Of a DNA stretch of 64,000 nt, positions 34,092 to 43,524 are shown in pieces. The notes beneath the pieces are model-generated. The model was not told the origin of the DNA. It saw only the letters and a program-made list of their open reading frames with translations, and did no database searches. Numbering within the stretch: the stretch's first letter is position 1; every line of letters begins with the position of its first letter. The DNA comes from Chitinophagaceae bacterium 26-R-25 (GTDB lineage Bacteria > Bacteroidota > Bacteroidia > Chitinophagales > Chitinophagaceae), in contig JARWSJ010000001.1 of assembly GCA_029906195.1 (NCBI GenBank), positions 2,232,001 through 2,296,000 on the forward strand, in the 5' to 3' direction. The position numbers and the translations under genes are program-made.

Positions 34092-36513
34092 TGTTTTCGA
34101 TAGGTTTGTCATCTATAATAATTTTTTTCAGTCGCTGATACATGAATGAAACGGTAAGCAATAATGCACCCAGCAAGATGAATGCGGCAATTTTTCCACC
34201 GGGAGAAATATTACTCAGATCATAAGCAAACAATTTGACGATGGTTACACCGAACAAACACAACGCGATAATGCGCAGTGCTTTGAAGTGATAACGTAAT
34301 CCCAGCCAAATAATAATGAAGGACGAGATGCCCCACAGTATGCTCAATCCCGCTTTTGAGAATATGCGTTCTGCCATTTGTATCTGATCTTCGGCATGCG
34401 CATAACTCCAAACATACAAGTGTTGTATTTCTATACTCAGAACAATGATCAACACAATTGTTATCGCGCACGCACAGGCATTTACAAGGGTTCCCATTTC
34501 CTGCTTATGGCGAATCATGTATTGCACAAGAAGAGCAATGATCAACAAATACAGCATCACACCCAGCCAATGCACAATGAAATGTGCTGCTCCTATATGG
34601 TTTGCCACCATTTGTTTTTCCAGGTCATACACTGAAAAATTATTCATCAGGTAGTACATGAAAAGAATCGCCGGCACCAGGACTCCCACAACTTTTCCAA
34701 CCTGAACTTTGAAATAATGCAGCACAATAAAACCCACGATTACGAAAGCATGAACGTATAGTGGCAGATAAATATCTTCCAACGATAGCGACGGATAACG
34801 ATGCCTGAACTGGTAATTTATTTCAAGACAACCAGCGATAAAAAGTACAGAGGTTCCTAAAATAATGTAGACGTTCTTTACTTCTCTGTTGGTCAAAGAA
34901 TCGGCATAGGCTGCACTTTCGTCTTTGCGCATCAATGCATACATAAGGCACATTGCTATCGACACAACCACAGATGTTACAAACCCTTTATTGACAATCA
35001 CAGGTATGACACCTTCTTTGCCGTATACGTTTACCCAATCCATGAGAAGACTTCCAACTACCAGTAGGGTGATGATTGCAGACGCGATCTTCATTAACTG
35101 TATGCCAGATTTCTGATAAAGCCAAAACAACACTACTAACTCCGCGGCCCAGAACAGCGTGATGTAATTGCCTTTCAACTGCACGGGTGCAGCCAGGGAA
35201 ATAAAGCTGAGCGTGATGCCAATGAGCAGGTAAATGAAATTGCGGTCAACGCCCTGTCTTTTAAACAACACATAAGACAAGATCAGATTGATCAAGCCCA
35301 AAGCGGCGGTAAACAAGCCTGTATAATCGAAAAGGTGCCAATGCTTTAAGAGATAATACCCCGCTGCGAAATAGGCAAGATTAATGCTGAGCAAGATGAT
35401 AAAATCGAATGCTTTCAGCTTTCCTTTTTTCGCGACGTGATAAATAAGATTCATCACCACAAACATTACATAGAAGACGGTTCCGAAAAGAAAGACACCG
35501 ATGTATGAAAAGTTTGGCGCATCATTTTTTGTAACGATAAAACCGCCATAAATAAGCACGGTAAAGAAGAATGCAATGAAATTGATCGGTCGCCATTGTT
35601 TATAATTGGCCAAAACAATTAAACCTGTATTTAAGATGGCGAGATAGGTGAACAGCACAATATAGTTTCCATCACCTTTGCTTACCAGGAACGGCGTGAG
35701 AAAGCCGCCAAGTGTTGCAATGATGCCTAGTTCAATCCGGTCATACAAAATGGAAATCAGAATAGCAAACACGGTTATGATCACCATGATGATAAACGCA
35801 ACGGTTTGCGAAAACAAATTGTATTGGTGAAAAGCAAACGCTATCGTGAAATAGAAAACGGTAATGCCTCCTCCCGCAAGCACGGAGCTAAACGGTCTGT
35901 AATTCTCACGCAGCCTATGCGCTAGCACATGGAGAATCGCGCCGCACAACAATCCAATAGACACTCTTCCAACCTCTCCTATCCATTCCTGGTCGATGGC
36001 ATACTTCACAAAGAAAGCGATGCCTAAAACCAATATTGCGATACCTATTTTATTGATCAGGTTTTCACCAATGAATTTTTCTATATCAGGATTTTTGGCG
36101 AGCCATTTTGCGAAAGCACTTTCCTGCGGTTCTGCAGGTTTTGCTACTGCAACAGGACGTGGCACGGGATTAACTGGGGTAGCTTTTTCTCTGGGTTCAT
36201 TGGTAAATAAGGCTGGCTCCGGTTTTCGTTGCGGCGGAACTTCTGTCACCGGCTTCGGCACAGGTACAAAAGTATCAGGCGGTTTTGCCTGTTCTTCTTT
36301 CGTTTGCTGCGTTGCAGATGGTGAAACTATGTCGGATGAAGGGGCTGATATTTTGCCCCTCAGTTGCTTGATCTCGTTGTGCAGCAAACGAATAGTGTTA
36401 TCCAGTTGCTGTAGGGTCTTTTCATGCCGTGATGCTCTGGCAAGCAAAATGAATAGCAGCACCAGTACTACTACCAGTAGAAATATTTCCATACGATCCA
36501 GGGGTTTATCCAC
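34066..36513 (-). CDS. DUF2339-family polytopic membrane protein
   Basis: 815 residues. An N-terminal membrane helix (about 9-25) is followed by a short coiled segment and a Pro-rich linker (about 60-130), then over twenty predicted membrane helices filling the rest. The segment AKNPDIEKFIGENLINKIG leading to the first core helices is typical of DUF2339. It is the first gene of the DUF2339-DUF3999-RDD-RDD cluster and overlaps the DUF3999 start. Function unknown. Confidence 0.85.
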   Translation of the reverse strand: MDKPLDRMEIFLLVVVLVLLFILLARASRHEKTLQQLDNTIRLLHNEIKQLRGKISAPSSDIVSPSATQQTKEEQAKPPDTFVPVPKPVTEVPPQRKPEPALFTNEPREKATPVNPVPRPVAVAKPAEPQESAFAKWLAKNPDIEKFIGENLINKIGIAILVLGIAFFVKYAIDQEWIGEVGRVSIGLLCGAILHVLAHRLRENYRPFSSVLAGGGITVFYFTIAFAFHQYNLFSQTVAFIIMVIITVFAILISILYDRIELGIIATLGGFLTPFLVSKGDGNYIVLFTYLAILNTGLIVLANYKQWRPINFIAFFFTVLIYGGFIVTKNDAPNFSYIGVFLFGTVFYVMFVVMNLIYHVAKKGKLKAFDFIILLSINLAYFAAGYYLLKHWHLFDYTGLFTAALGLINLILSYVLFKRQGVDRNFIYLLIGITLSFISLAAPVQLKGNYITLFWAAELVVLFWLYQKSGIQLMKIASAIITLLVVGSLLMDWVNVYGKEGVIPVIVNKGFVTSVVVSIAMCLMYALMRKDESAAYADSLTNREVKNVYIILGTSVLFIAGCLEINYQFRHRYPSLSLEDIYLPLYVHAFVIVGFIVLHYFKVQVGKVVGVLVPAILFMYYLMNNFSVYDLEKQMVANHIGAAHFIVHWLGVMLYLLIIALLVQYMIRHKQEMGTLVNACACAITIVLIIVLSIEIQHLYVWSYAHAEDQIQMAERIFSKAGLSILWGISSFIIIWLGLRYHFKALRIIALCLFGVTIVKLFAYDLSNISPGGKIAAFILLGALLLTVSFMYQRLKKIIIDDKPIENNVQDKSQE

Positions 36514-36554
36514 GCAAAATAAGGAATAACCAGTTACGGTGGTAGTACCGGGGA

Positions 36555-36788
36555 AATTTGAAAATTTGGCGATTTGAAAATTTGAAATTGCTTTCTGTGC
36601 TTGCCCCTGGACTGCTTATGCAGAGCTAACTGTTATGGATAAATGAAAAATGCGCCGGCTTGCCGGTGCATTTTTAAAACTATTTATGCTGCACTATTTG
36701 GGTGCAACAGGGCGAATGCGATTCGTGAGAGACAGGGCGAATGCGATTCGCCCCTACCATTTTCAATTTTCAACTTTCAATTTTCAAT
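36555..36788. repeat. Mixed repeats: family B arm, tandem palindrome L, family A arm
   Basis: In order: family B units (about 36555-36590), the terminator hairpin, a partial palindrome L (36710-36725), a full palindrome L GGGCGAATGCGATTCGCCC (36735-36753) and a family A right arm (about 36758-36788). The 282-base gap holds no gene. Confidence 0.8.
36646..36675 (-). terminator. Intrinsic terminator of the TPR gene
   Basis: Stem AAAAATGCGCCGG / CCGGTGCATTTTT with a 4-base loop and one wobble pair; the minus strand ends in T5. Confidence 0.8.
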
Positions 36789-36795
36789 TAAATTG

Positions 36796-37818
36796 TTACA
36801 TCGGCATTTTTCTTTCTTCTTTCAATTTCGCTAGTTTAGGGTCCATTGCAATTGCTTTATCGCAAAGCTCCTGCCCTTTTGCAGTTTCACCTTTCTTTTG
36901 ATAAGCCAGGCCGATCATGTAGACTGCATTGGCATTTTTATTATCAATGGCAAGGATCTTGTCCCATGTTTCTATCGCCATGTCATATTTCTTCGTGTTG
37001 TAGTACACTTCACCAATACTATAAATTACTTCAACATCCTGTGGCTTGCGTTGAAATAATTCATCAAGCAACACCAATCCCTTATCCCATTGCTTTGTGT
37101 TTAGGTATGCATTCGCAAGGTTTTGCAAATAATCATTGGTTCTTTTATAACCCTTTGCTCCCGCACGTTCCAGCCAGTAAATCGCTTTGTTGTCATCAGG
37201 AATTGCGTAGTATGTTAAGCCTGCTTCGTACATCCACAATGTTTTTGTAGTGTCAAGCGCAATCGCTTGTTCATAACAGCCTGCGGCTTTTTTATAGTTG
37301 CTCATTTCTATCAGGCTGCGGGCTCCCAGGTATGGCACTTCTGCATTCTTGTTGTCATCTTTGTAAGCCTGTTCAAGAAATTCTAAAGCTTTGCCATAGT
37401 TTTCCTGCTCGTAATATGCCTTGGCAATAATGTAGTTATTGTCGGTTCCAACCTTAAGCGTTTTCGCCTGTTGCGCATATTTGATCGCATCGTCCCACTT
37501 ACGTGTCCAGAAATAAAGATTTTTAAGATTTTTGACTGCTGTAGTATCGTCTTTTTTCAGTTCCAGTACTTTTAGAAATGCTTTTTTCGCATCTTCATAT
37601 TTCCGCATTTCTACGGCAACTTCCCCTAATCCTTTTTGTGCATCGGGATTTTCAGGTTTAAACTGAACTGATTTTTGGAAATTATTAAAGGCTGGGAGAT
37701 AACGACGGGCAAGTTTCTCTTCGTTACCTTTTTGGTAAAAATAATCGGAGCTGTCTGTTTGTGCAAAGCCTTGGCTTACAGCTAAAACAGTCAGCACGGT
37801 CAATAGTGGTCTTTTCAT
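36796..37818 (-). CDS. Secreted TPR-repeat protein
   Basis: 340 residues. A signal peptide (1-19, MKRPLLTVLTVLAVSQGFA) is followed by about eight TPR motifs (e.g. AFNNFQKSVQFKPENPDAQ, AIETWDKILAIDNKNANAV). It is probably a periplasmic or membrane-associated scaffold. No partner is suggested by the neighbours (DUF2339 cluster upstream, glgB downstream). Confidence 0.85.
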   Translation of the reverse strand: MKRPLLTVLTVLAVSQGFAQTDSSDYFYQKGNEEKLARRYLPAFNNFQKSVQFKPENPDAQKGLGEVAVEMRKYEDAKKAFLKVLELKKDDTTAVKNLKNLYFWTRKWDDAIKYAQQAKTLKVGTDNNYIIAKAYYEQENYGKALEFLEQAYKDDNKNAEVPYLGARSLIEMSNYKKAAGCYEQAIALDTTKTLWMYEAGLTYYAIPDDNKAIYWLERAGAKGYKRTNDYLQNLANAYLNTKQWDKGLVLLDELFQRKPQDVEVIYSIGEVYYNTKKYDMAIETWDKILAIDNKNANAVYMIGLAYQKKGETAKGQELCDKAIAMDPKLAKLKEERKMPM

Positions 37819-37935
37819 CGTGCAACTTTGGATTTATAAACAATTGGGTTTTAGGGATATTGGATTGCCATGCTAGTTAAGCAACAATCATGCTTACACT
37901 TACACTTGTGCAAAAGTTTAAATATATTTTAAACT

Positions 37936-39981
37936 TTATTTTAAAATCACAGCACTTAACGCTGGCAAATGCACATTTATTTCATAAAGTTTGTGCTTTT
38001 TATCCAGAATTTTTATTTCTGGAAACGGATTGTACACGTCGCCGGTTCCCCAGTATTTTTGGTCGTTACTGTTAAAAATTTCCCTCCAGGAATCTTTTCC
38101 GCGTACGTGCACTTTCCAATCGAGGTGAACGGTAGGTGTCATGTTTAAAATAACCAGCAAATCATCCTTCGCTTTTTCGCCTTTTCGTTTAAAAACGATG
38201 ATGGCATCGGAGCGGTGATTTAGGTCGATCCATTCAAAGCCATCGGAATTAAATTGTCGTTCGTACAAGGCGGGCTCATTTTTAAGCAAATGGCACAGCT
38301 CCTTCACGCATTCCTGCATTCCCTTGTGGCTGGAATGTTCCAGCAAATGCCACGGCAATTCGCTTTTATAGTTCCATTCGGTGGTGGCGGCAAATTCATT
38401 TCCCATGAACAGTAATTTACCTCCGGGATGTGCAAACATGTATGAATACAACAATCGCAGGTTGGCGTGTTTCTGCCACTCGTCGCCGGGCATTTTGTAC
38501 AGCATCGGTGATTTTCCGTGTACTACCTCATCATGGCTCAAAGGCATCATGAAATTTTCATCGTAATAGTACATCATGCTGAAAGTGAGATCATCCTGGT
38601 GATGTTGACGGTCGTAAGGATGGCGCTTGAAATAACGCAGTGTATCATGCATCCATCCCATCATCCATTTCATGCCAAAGCCCAAACCTCCTGAGAATGT
38701 GGGTTTTGAGATGCCGGGCCAATCGCTGGCTTCCTCTGCAATGGTTTGGGTATCAGGGAAGTCACGGAATAATGTCTCGTTAAGATCTTTAATGAACGCG
38801 ATGGCTTCGAGGTTCCCATCCCCCCCAAATTCGTTTGGTTCCCACTCTCCTTCTTTGCGTGAATAGCTGAGTTTCAGCATCGAAGAAACGGCATCTACGC
38901 GAATGCCATCTGCGTGGAATTTATCGTACCAAAACCTCGCGCTGCTGATTAAAAATGATTTTACCTCACCTCGTTTATAATTGAAAATGTAAGAGTTCCA
39001 ATCCGGGTGAAACCCTTTGCGCATATCGGCGTACTCGTACGTGTGAGTGCCATCAAACATGAAAAGACCGTGTGCATCATAAGGGAAATGCGAAGGCACC
39101 CAATCGAGGATAACACCTATTTCTTCCTGGTGAAATGCATTTACAAGATCCATGAAATCCTGCGGTGATCCGAAACGCGATGTAGGTGCGAAAAAACCGG
39201 TTCCCTGGTAGCCCCAGCTCCCGTCGAAGGGGTGCTCCATCACCGGCATGAATTCTACATGCGTGAAACCCATTTCCTTGACATATGGCACCAGTCTTTC
39301 TTTTATCTGCTCATACGTGTTGTAAGATTCTTCGTCATTGGCATCAGGTCTCATCCAACTTGCCAAATGCACTTCGTAAACACTCCACGGAGCATCCAGC
39401 CTGTTGTGTTTTTTTCTTTTCTTCATCCATTCCTTGTCACTCCATTCATAATCAAGTTCCCACGCAATAGATGCAGTTTGCGGGCGTATTTCCCAGAAAT
39501 GCGCGAACGGATCTCCCTTGTCAGTTTCTACGCCCTGAAAACCAACGATGTGATATTTATAAACTTCCCCATTCTTAAACCCGGGAATAAATCCCTCCCA
39601 AATCCCACTTTTATCCCAACGGGGAAATAAGTTGTGCTCAAAGTTTTTCCAGTCATTGAAGTTACCAATCACTGACACGGAAGTTGCATTGGGCGCCCAC
39701 ACAGCGAAATACATTCCCGGTTCTTCGTTGACTTCCAACGCATGCGAACCGAATTTTTCATACAAACGATAATTCGTTCCATGTTGAAAATTCAATACAT
39801 CCTCGTTTGTAAGCAATGTGTAGTTCCATACATTTTTTGAGGTATCAATAAAATGTGATTGCTCGTAGGGAAGGTTATTCAATTTGTCTTTCTTTTTAGA
39901 TGATTTCTTTCGCGTTTTCTTATCATGGCCGTTCGTTGCAACAACCTCTTTAGGCAGCTTATTTTTTAGTTTTTCACTCAT
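37936..39981 (-). CDS. glgB: 1,4-alpha-glucan branching enzyme
   Basis: 681 residues from the ATG at 39981. A lysine-rich tail (about 10-35) precedes an N-terminal CBM48 domain (YFAVWAPNATSVSVIGNFND) and a GH13 barrel. Catalytic residues lie in GIRVDAVSSM (Asp nucleophile), IAEEASDWP (Glu acid/base) and LSHDEVVHGK (His-Asp). It adds alpha-1,6 branches to glycogen. It is the last gene of glgA-glgC-glgB on the minus strand. Confidence 0.96.
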   Translation of the reverse strand: MSEKLKNKLPKEVVATNGHDKKTRKKSSKKKDKLNNLPYEQSHFIDTSKNVWNYTLLTNEDVLNFQHGTNYRLYEKFGSHALEVNEEPGMYFAVWAPNATSVSVIGNFNDWKNFEHNLFPRWDKSGIWEGFIPGFKNGEVYKYHIVGFQGVETDKGDPFAHFWEIRPQTASIAWELDYEWSDKEWMKKRKKHNRLDAPWSVYEVHLASWMRPDANDEESYNTYEQIKERLVPYVKEMGFTHVEFMPVMEHPFDGSWGYQGTGFFAPTSRFGSPQDFMDLVNAFHQEEIGVILDWVPSHFPYDAHGLFMFDGTHTYEYADMRKGFHPDWNSYIFNYKRGEVKSFLISSARFWYDKFHADGIRVDAVSSMLKLSYSRKEGEWEPNEFGGDGNLEAIAFIKDLNETLFRDFPDTQTIAEEASDWPGISKPTFSGGLGFGMKWMMGWMHDTLRYFKRHPYDRQHHQDDLTFSMMYYYDENFMMPLSHDEVVHGKSPMLYKMPGDEWQKHANLRLLYSYMFAHPGGKLLFMGNEFAATTEWNYKSELPWHLLEHSSHKGMQECVKELCHLLKNEPALYERQFNSDGFEWIDLNHRSDAIIVFKRKGEKAKDDLLVILNMTPTVHLDWKVHVRGKDSWREIFNSNDQKYWGTGDVYNPFPEIKILDKKHKLYEINVHLPALSAVILK

Positions 39982-40296
39982 GGCGGTAAGTTTTGAGAGA
40001 GGGAACACAGAGAACGCAGATTTTCATGATTGTCATGATTTGTTATGATTTCTCTTTGTAGAAATTACAACAATTTGCGTTCCCGGGGAAGAAAGAACGC
40101 AGATTCTCAAGATTGTCATGATTTGTTATGATTTTTTGTATGCTGGTTAAAAAAAATCATGATAAATCTTGAAGATCATGAAAATCAGCGTTCCATCTTC
40201 ACGTAAAAAAGAACGCAGATTTTTTATAATCGTTATGCTTATTAAAATTCAATCTTAATAAATCATGACAATCTTGAAAATCTGCGTTCCTGGTTA
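39982..40296. repeat. Array of three family D hairpin units in the glg cluster
   Basis: Three successive units each start with GAACGCAG and end with TGCGTTC or GCGTTC: 40012-40083, 40095-40193 and 40211-40289. All contain TCATGATT-type inner arms. They fill the whole 315-base gap between glgC and glgB; no gene is present. Confidence 0.85.
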
Positions 40297-41580
40297 TTAC
40301 AGCACGAATCCGTTTGGTATGATCGCTCCTTTCTTAATCACCACAATACCATCCTTCACCACATACAAAGGCTCGTCAACGTTGGCCAAATGCGTACCGC
40401 CATTAATGCGCACATCATCTCCTATGCGGCAGTTCTTATCCACGATTGCGTTGTTGATGTAACAACGGTTACCAATGCCTATGATCGGAATGCCACTCTT
40501 TTTAGCCTGGTCCATTTCCGGAATGGTTTCGAAGTAGTCATTACCCATCACGTAGCTGTTTGCGATGGTAGTGCCGCTGCCAATTCTTGATCTTACACCG
40601 AGTACACAATTCTCCACACGCGAAGCATTTATAATCGATCCTTCTGCAATCAAAGCTTTCTCCAATGTAGTTCCGCTGATCTTTGCAGGAGGCAACATGC
40701 GTGCACGCGTAAAGATGGCGTTGTTGTTGTCGAACAAATTGAAATCAGGCAGCTCCTTTGTAAGGCCCAGATTGGCATCAAAGAAAGAGTGAATGTTTCC
40801 AATGTCTGTCCAGTAACCATCATATTGGTAGCTGGTAACTTTGTATTTGTCGATGCTTTCCGGAATGATCTCTTTACCAAAATCTGTGGCATCTTTCTTT
40901 TCATTTTTCAACAGATCAAAAAGCAATTTTCTGTTGAAAATATAAATACCCATTGAAGCAAGATAGACCTTTCCCTGGCGCTGCATGTCAGCACCGGTGT
41001 CACTTACCCACTCTGGCAACAATTCTTTTTTAGGCTTCTCTATAAACGAAGTGATGTGTTGTTTCTCGTCAGATTTCAATATGCCAAATTCAGGAGCATC
41101 GCGTTCAGTAACAGGAATGGTTGCAATGGAAATATCGGCACCGGTATCTCTGTGATGCGTCAGCATTTCAGTGAAATCCATTTGATACAACTGGTCACCC
41201 GAAAGGATCAAAATATAATCGCTTTCAAATGGCTCAAGATGCCTCAAACTTTGACGAACCGCATCTGCCGTTCCCTGGAACCAGGTAATGTTATCAGGTG
41301 TTTGTTCTGCCGCCAGGATATCTACAAACGCTGAACTAAATGCACTGAAGTGATACGTGTTTTTAATATGCCTGTTGAGCGATGCCGAGTTAAACTGCGT
41401 CAGTACAAACATGCGATGGATGTTTGAATTGATACAGTTGGAAATGGGAATGTCGACGAGGCGATATTTTCCTGCGATAGGTACGGCCGGTTTACTGCGG
41501 CTCGCAGTAAGAGGATATAAACGCGTTCCAGCGCCGCCTCCCAAAATCACGGCCATCATGTGTTTTGACATATTAATCAT
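40297..41580 (-). CDS. glgC: Glucose-1-phosphate adenylyltransferase
   Basis: 427 residues. The nucleotidyltransferase signature AVILGGGAGTRLYPLT and SKPAVPIAGKYRLVDIPISN are at the N-terminus; the C-terminus is a left-handed beta-helix. It makes ADP-glucose for GlgA and is the usual allosteric control point. Start at 41580 or the next methionine at 41571. Upstream and downstream gaps hold family A and family D repeats. Confidence 0.97.
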   Translation of the reverse strand: MINMSKHMMAVILGGGAGTRLYPLTASRSKPAVPIAGKYRLVDIPISNCINSNIHRMFVLTQFNSASLNRHIKNTYHFSAFSSAFVDILAAEQTPDNITWFQGTADAVRQSLRHLEPFESDYILILSGDQLYQMDFTEMLTHHRDTGADISIATIPVTERDAPEFGILKSDEKQHITSFIEKPKKELLPEWVSDTGADMQRQGKVYLASMGIYIFNRKLLFDLLKNEKKDATDFGKEIIPESIDKYKVTSYQYDGYWTDIGNIHSFFDANLGLTKELPDFNLFDNNNAIFTRARMLPPAKISGTTLEKALIAEGSIINASRVENCVLGVRSRIGSGTTIANSYVMGNDYFETIPEMDQAKKSGIPIIGIGNRCYINNAIVDKNCRIGDDVRINGGTHLANVDEPLYVVKDGIVVIKKGAIIPNGFVL

Positions 41581-41607
41581 TATGAGTTAACAATAGTGTT
41601 ATTAGTG

Positions 41608-41707
41608 AGTTGAAAATTGAAAATTGAAAGTTGAAAATGAGTTTTAGTTGAGAGCTGTTAACCTTTGTTCGCACGCATTTTCAACTTTCAATTTTCAATT
41701 TTCAATT
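41608..41707. repeat. Family A inverted arm pair between glgA and glgC
   Basis: The left arm (41608-41639) lies 27 bases upstream of the glgC start. The complementary right arm (41676-41707) overlaps the glgA stop by two bases. Confidence 0.88.
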
Positions 41708-43127
41708 ATTTCGGTTGTAGCGACTGATACACCTCAATGTACTCCTCCGCGCTCTTATCCCAGCTAAAATCGAGTGCCATTATTTTCTTTTTCAGTTCGT
41801 TCATTTTGCCGGGCTTGTCCTGCAGTTGCATGGCTCTGTAGATGGCATTGGTGATATCGCCAACACTCAGATCATTAAAAACAACCCCATATCCGTCAGG
41901 TGCTTCGTAGTCAATCACAGTGTCTTTCAGGCCACCGGTTGAGCGCACAATGGGAATGGTTCCGTAGCGCATTGCATACATCTGGTTGAGCCCGCAAGGC
42001 TCTACCCTGCTCGGCATCAGGAGGAAATCTGCTCCCGCATACATTTGGTGGCTTAGTTGTTCGTTGTAGCCGATTTTAGAATTGTAGAATCCCATCCACA
42101 CACTTTTCATGCTCTCCAGCTGGCTCTCAATCCACCATTCACCATTTCCCAACACAAGGAAGTTCATTTTTGTTCCAATATGGTACAACGAATCTCCTAT
42201 GGAGCCGGGCAATAATTCGGCAGCTTTCTCACCAACCAATCTTCCAATAAAAACGATCAGCGGTTTATTTACATCGAGTTTAAAAGTATCGCAGAGTAAT
42301 TTTTTGTTCGCAGCCTTTCCTTTTTCAAAAGTTTTTATGTCAAAATGCGAATCGAGATAGGAATCTGTCGCCGGATCCCAAACTTTTGTATCTATCCCAT
42401 TAAGTATCCCGATGCATTTCCCTCTTTCAAACTCAAAAAGCGGTTCGAGACCATTGCTGTTATAACGCAGTTCGTTTAAATAATTCGGACTGACCGTTGT
42501 TACTTTCCACGCGCACTTGATACCCGCCGCAAGTGGATTGATCACCCCATTCCAACCCAGCAATCCGCCTGTCCATGAATCCCATGCCGGAATGTAGTTG
42601 CTTCTGTCCCAGCCCATCCAGCCCTGGTACTGCGCATTGTGAATGGTAAGCACCACCGGTACAGTTGACAGGTGACGATAAGCAAAACAGTGCTGCATCA
42701 TAAAAGGAATGAGCGCCGTATGATAGTCATGAACGTGAATAGCGTCCGGACGATGTCTCCAAACACTGATCCAGTCCACTACTGCAATCTGGAACGCAGT
42801 AAATCTCTCAACATCGTCATCGTACGAATAGATTTTTTCCCTGTCGAGCAGACCGGGTATATCAACCAGGTAAAGATCAAAACCCAGTTTGTTTGTTTTT
42901 TCTTTGATTATTGTGTAGTCAAACCACCTGCGACCGAGAAAAGTGCCGCTTTTGTGCACGACTTCCCATGTGTTGTCAAACAGGAACTTTGTTCTGTACA
43001 TGGGCATTACCACCTTGGCAATTTGCCCCGCCTGGTTCTGGTATTTTGGCAACGCGCCTACCACATCACCCAAACCTCCCGCCTTTGCTACCGGATAACA
43101 TTCTGCTGATACGTGAATTATTTCCAT
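41706..43127 (-). CDS. glgA: Glycogen synthase (ADP-glucose type)
   Basis: 473 residues. The ADP-glucose-binding KAGGLGDV motif is at 15-22. A GT5 N-terminal Rossmann domain precedes a GT-B C-terminal domain with FIGRLVGEKA and PSRVEPCGLNQMYAMRYGT (acidic/EX7E-type region). It extends alpha-1,4-glucan from ADP-glucose. It is the first gene of the glg cluster and is divergent from the sugar transporter gene. Confidence 0.96.
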   Translation of the reverse strand: MEIIHVSAECYPVAKAGGLGDVVGALPKYQNQAGQIAKVVMPMYRTKFLFDNTWEVVHKSGTFLGRRWFDYTIIKEKTNKLGFDLYLVDIPGLLDREKIYSYDDDVERFTAFQIAVVDWISVWRHRPDAIHVHDYHTALIPFMMQHCFAYRHLSTVPVVLTIHNAQYQGWMGWDRSNYIPAWDSWTGGLLGWNGVINPLAAGIKCAWKVTTVSPNYLNELRYNSNGLEPLFEFERGKCIGILNGIDTKVWDPATDSYLDSHFDIKTFEKGKAANKKLLCDTFKLDVNKPLIVFIGRLVGEKAAELLPGSIGDSLYHIGTKMNFLVLGNGEWWIESQLESMKSVWMGFYNSKIGYNEQLSHQMYAGADFLLMPSRVEPCGLNQMYAMRYGTIPIVRSTGGLKDTVIDYEAPDGYGVVFNDLSVGDITNAIYRAMQLQDKPGKMNELKKKIMALDFSWDKSAEEYIEVYQSLQPK

Positions 43128-43488
43128 ATGCTCTTCGTTATAAATTGATCCTTATACTAAAAAATGTTCCGTGATTACAATTACAATAATGCTGACACTA
43201 ACATGGTGGTGAAAAACTAAGTATATACTATCGCTCACAAATGTGCAATCGAAAACCGGCCCAAAAACCTTTAAAGAAGAGTTCTTTAGCCGCTAAGTAT
43301 GATAAAAGTTACTCTAAAATAGTCATAACACAAAGTACAGCGGAAAGTATAGGTTTGTACATTGATATAGGCAGTTCAATTTAAGAAGGATTTGCATTCG
43401 AAATGCATTTGCATTAAAAAAAAATTACATTATGAGTAAAATGTTTATTCTTTTTATCGAAATCAGTTTAATGTCGTGAAAAAGCATT

Positions 43489-43496
43489 TATTTTTA
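43489..43496 (+). promoter_or_regulatory. Possible -7 element (TATTTTTA) for the sugar transporter gene
   Basis: One mismatch from TAnnTTTG, followed by AGCCC as at valS, 29 bases before the ATG. The rest of this 397-base divergent gap (43128-43524) is A/T-rich with no gene or repeat arm I can recognise. Confidence 0.3.
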
Positions 43497-43524
43497 AGCC
43501 CTCAATTTAACAACAACAACTAGT

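Noticed and set aside
40012-40289. CRISPR-like array in the glg cluster
   Set aside because: The three units are long imperfect hairpins of unequal length with no constant repeat-spacer pattern, and no cas gene is near.
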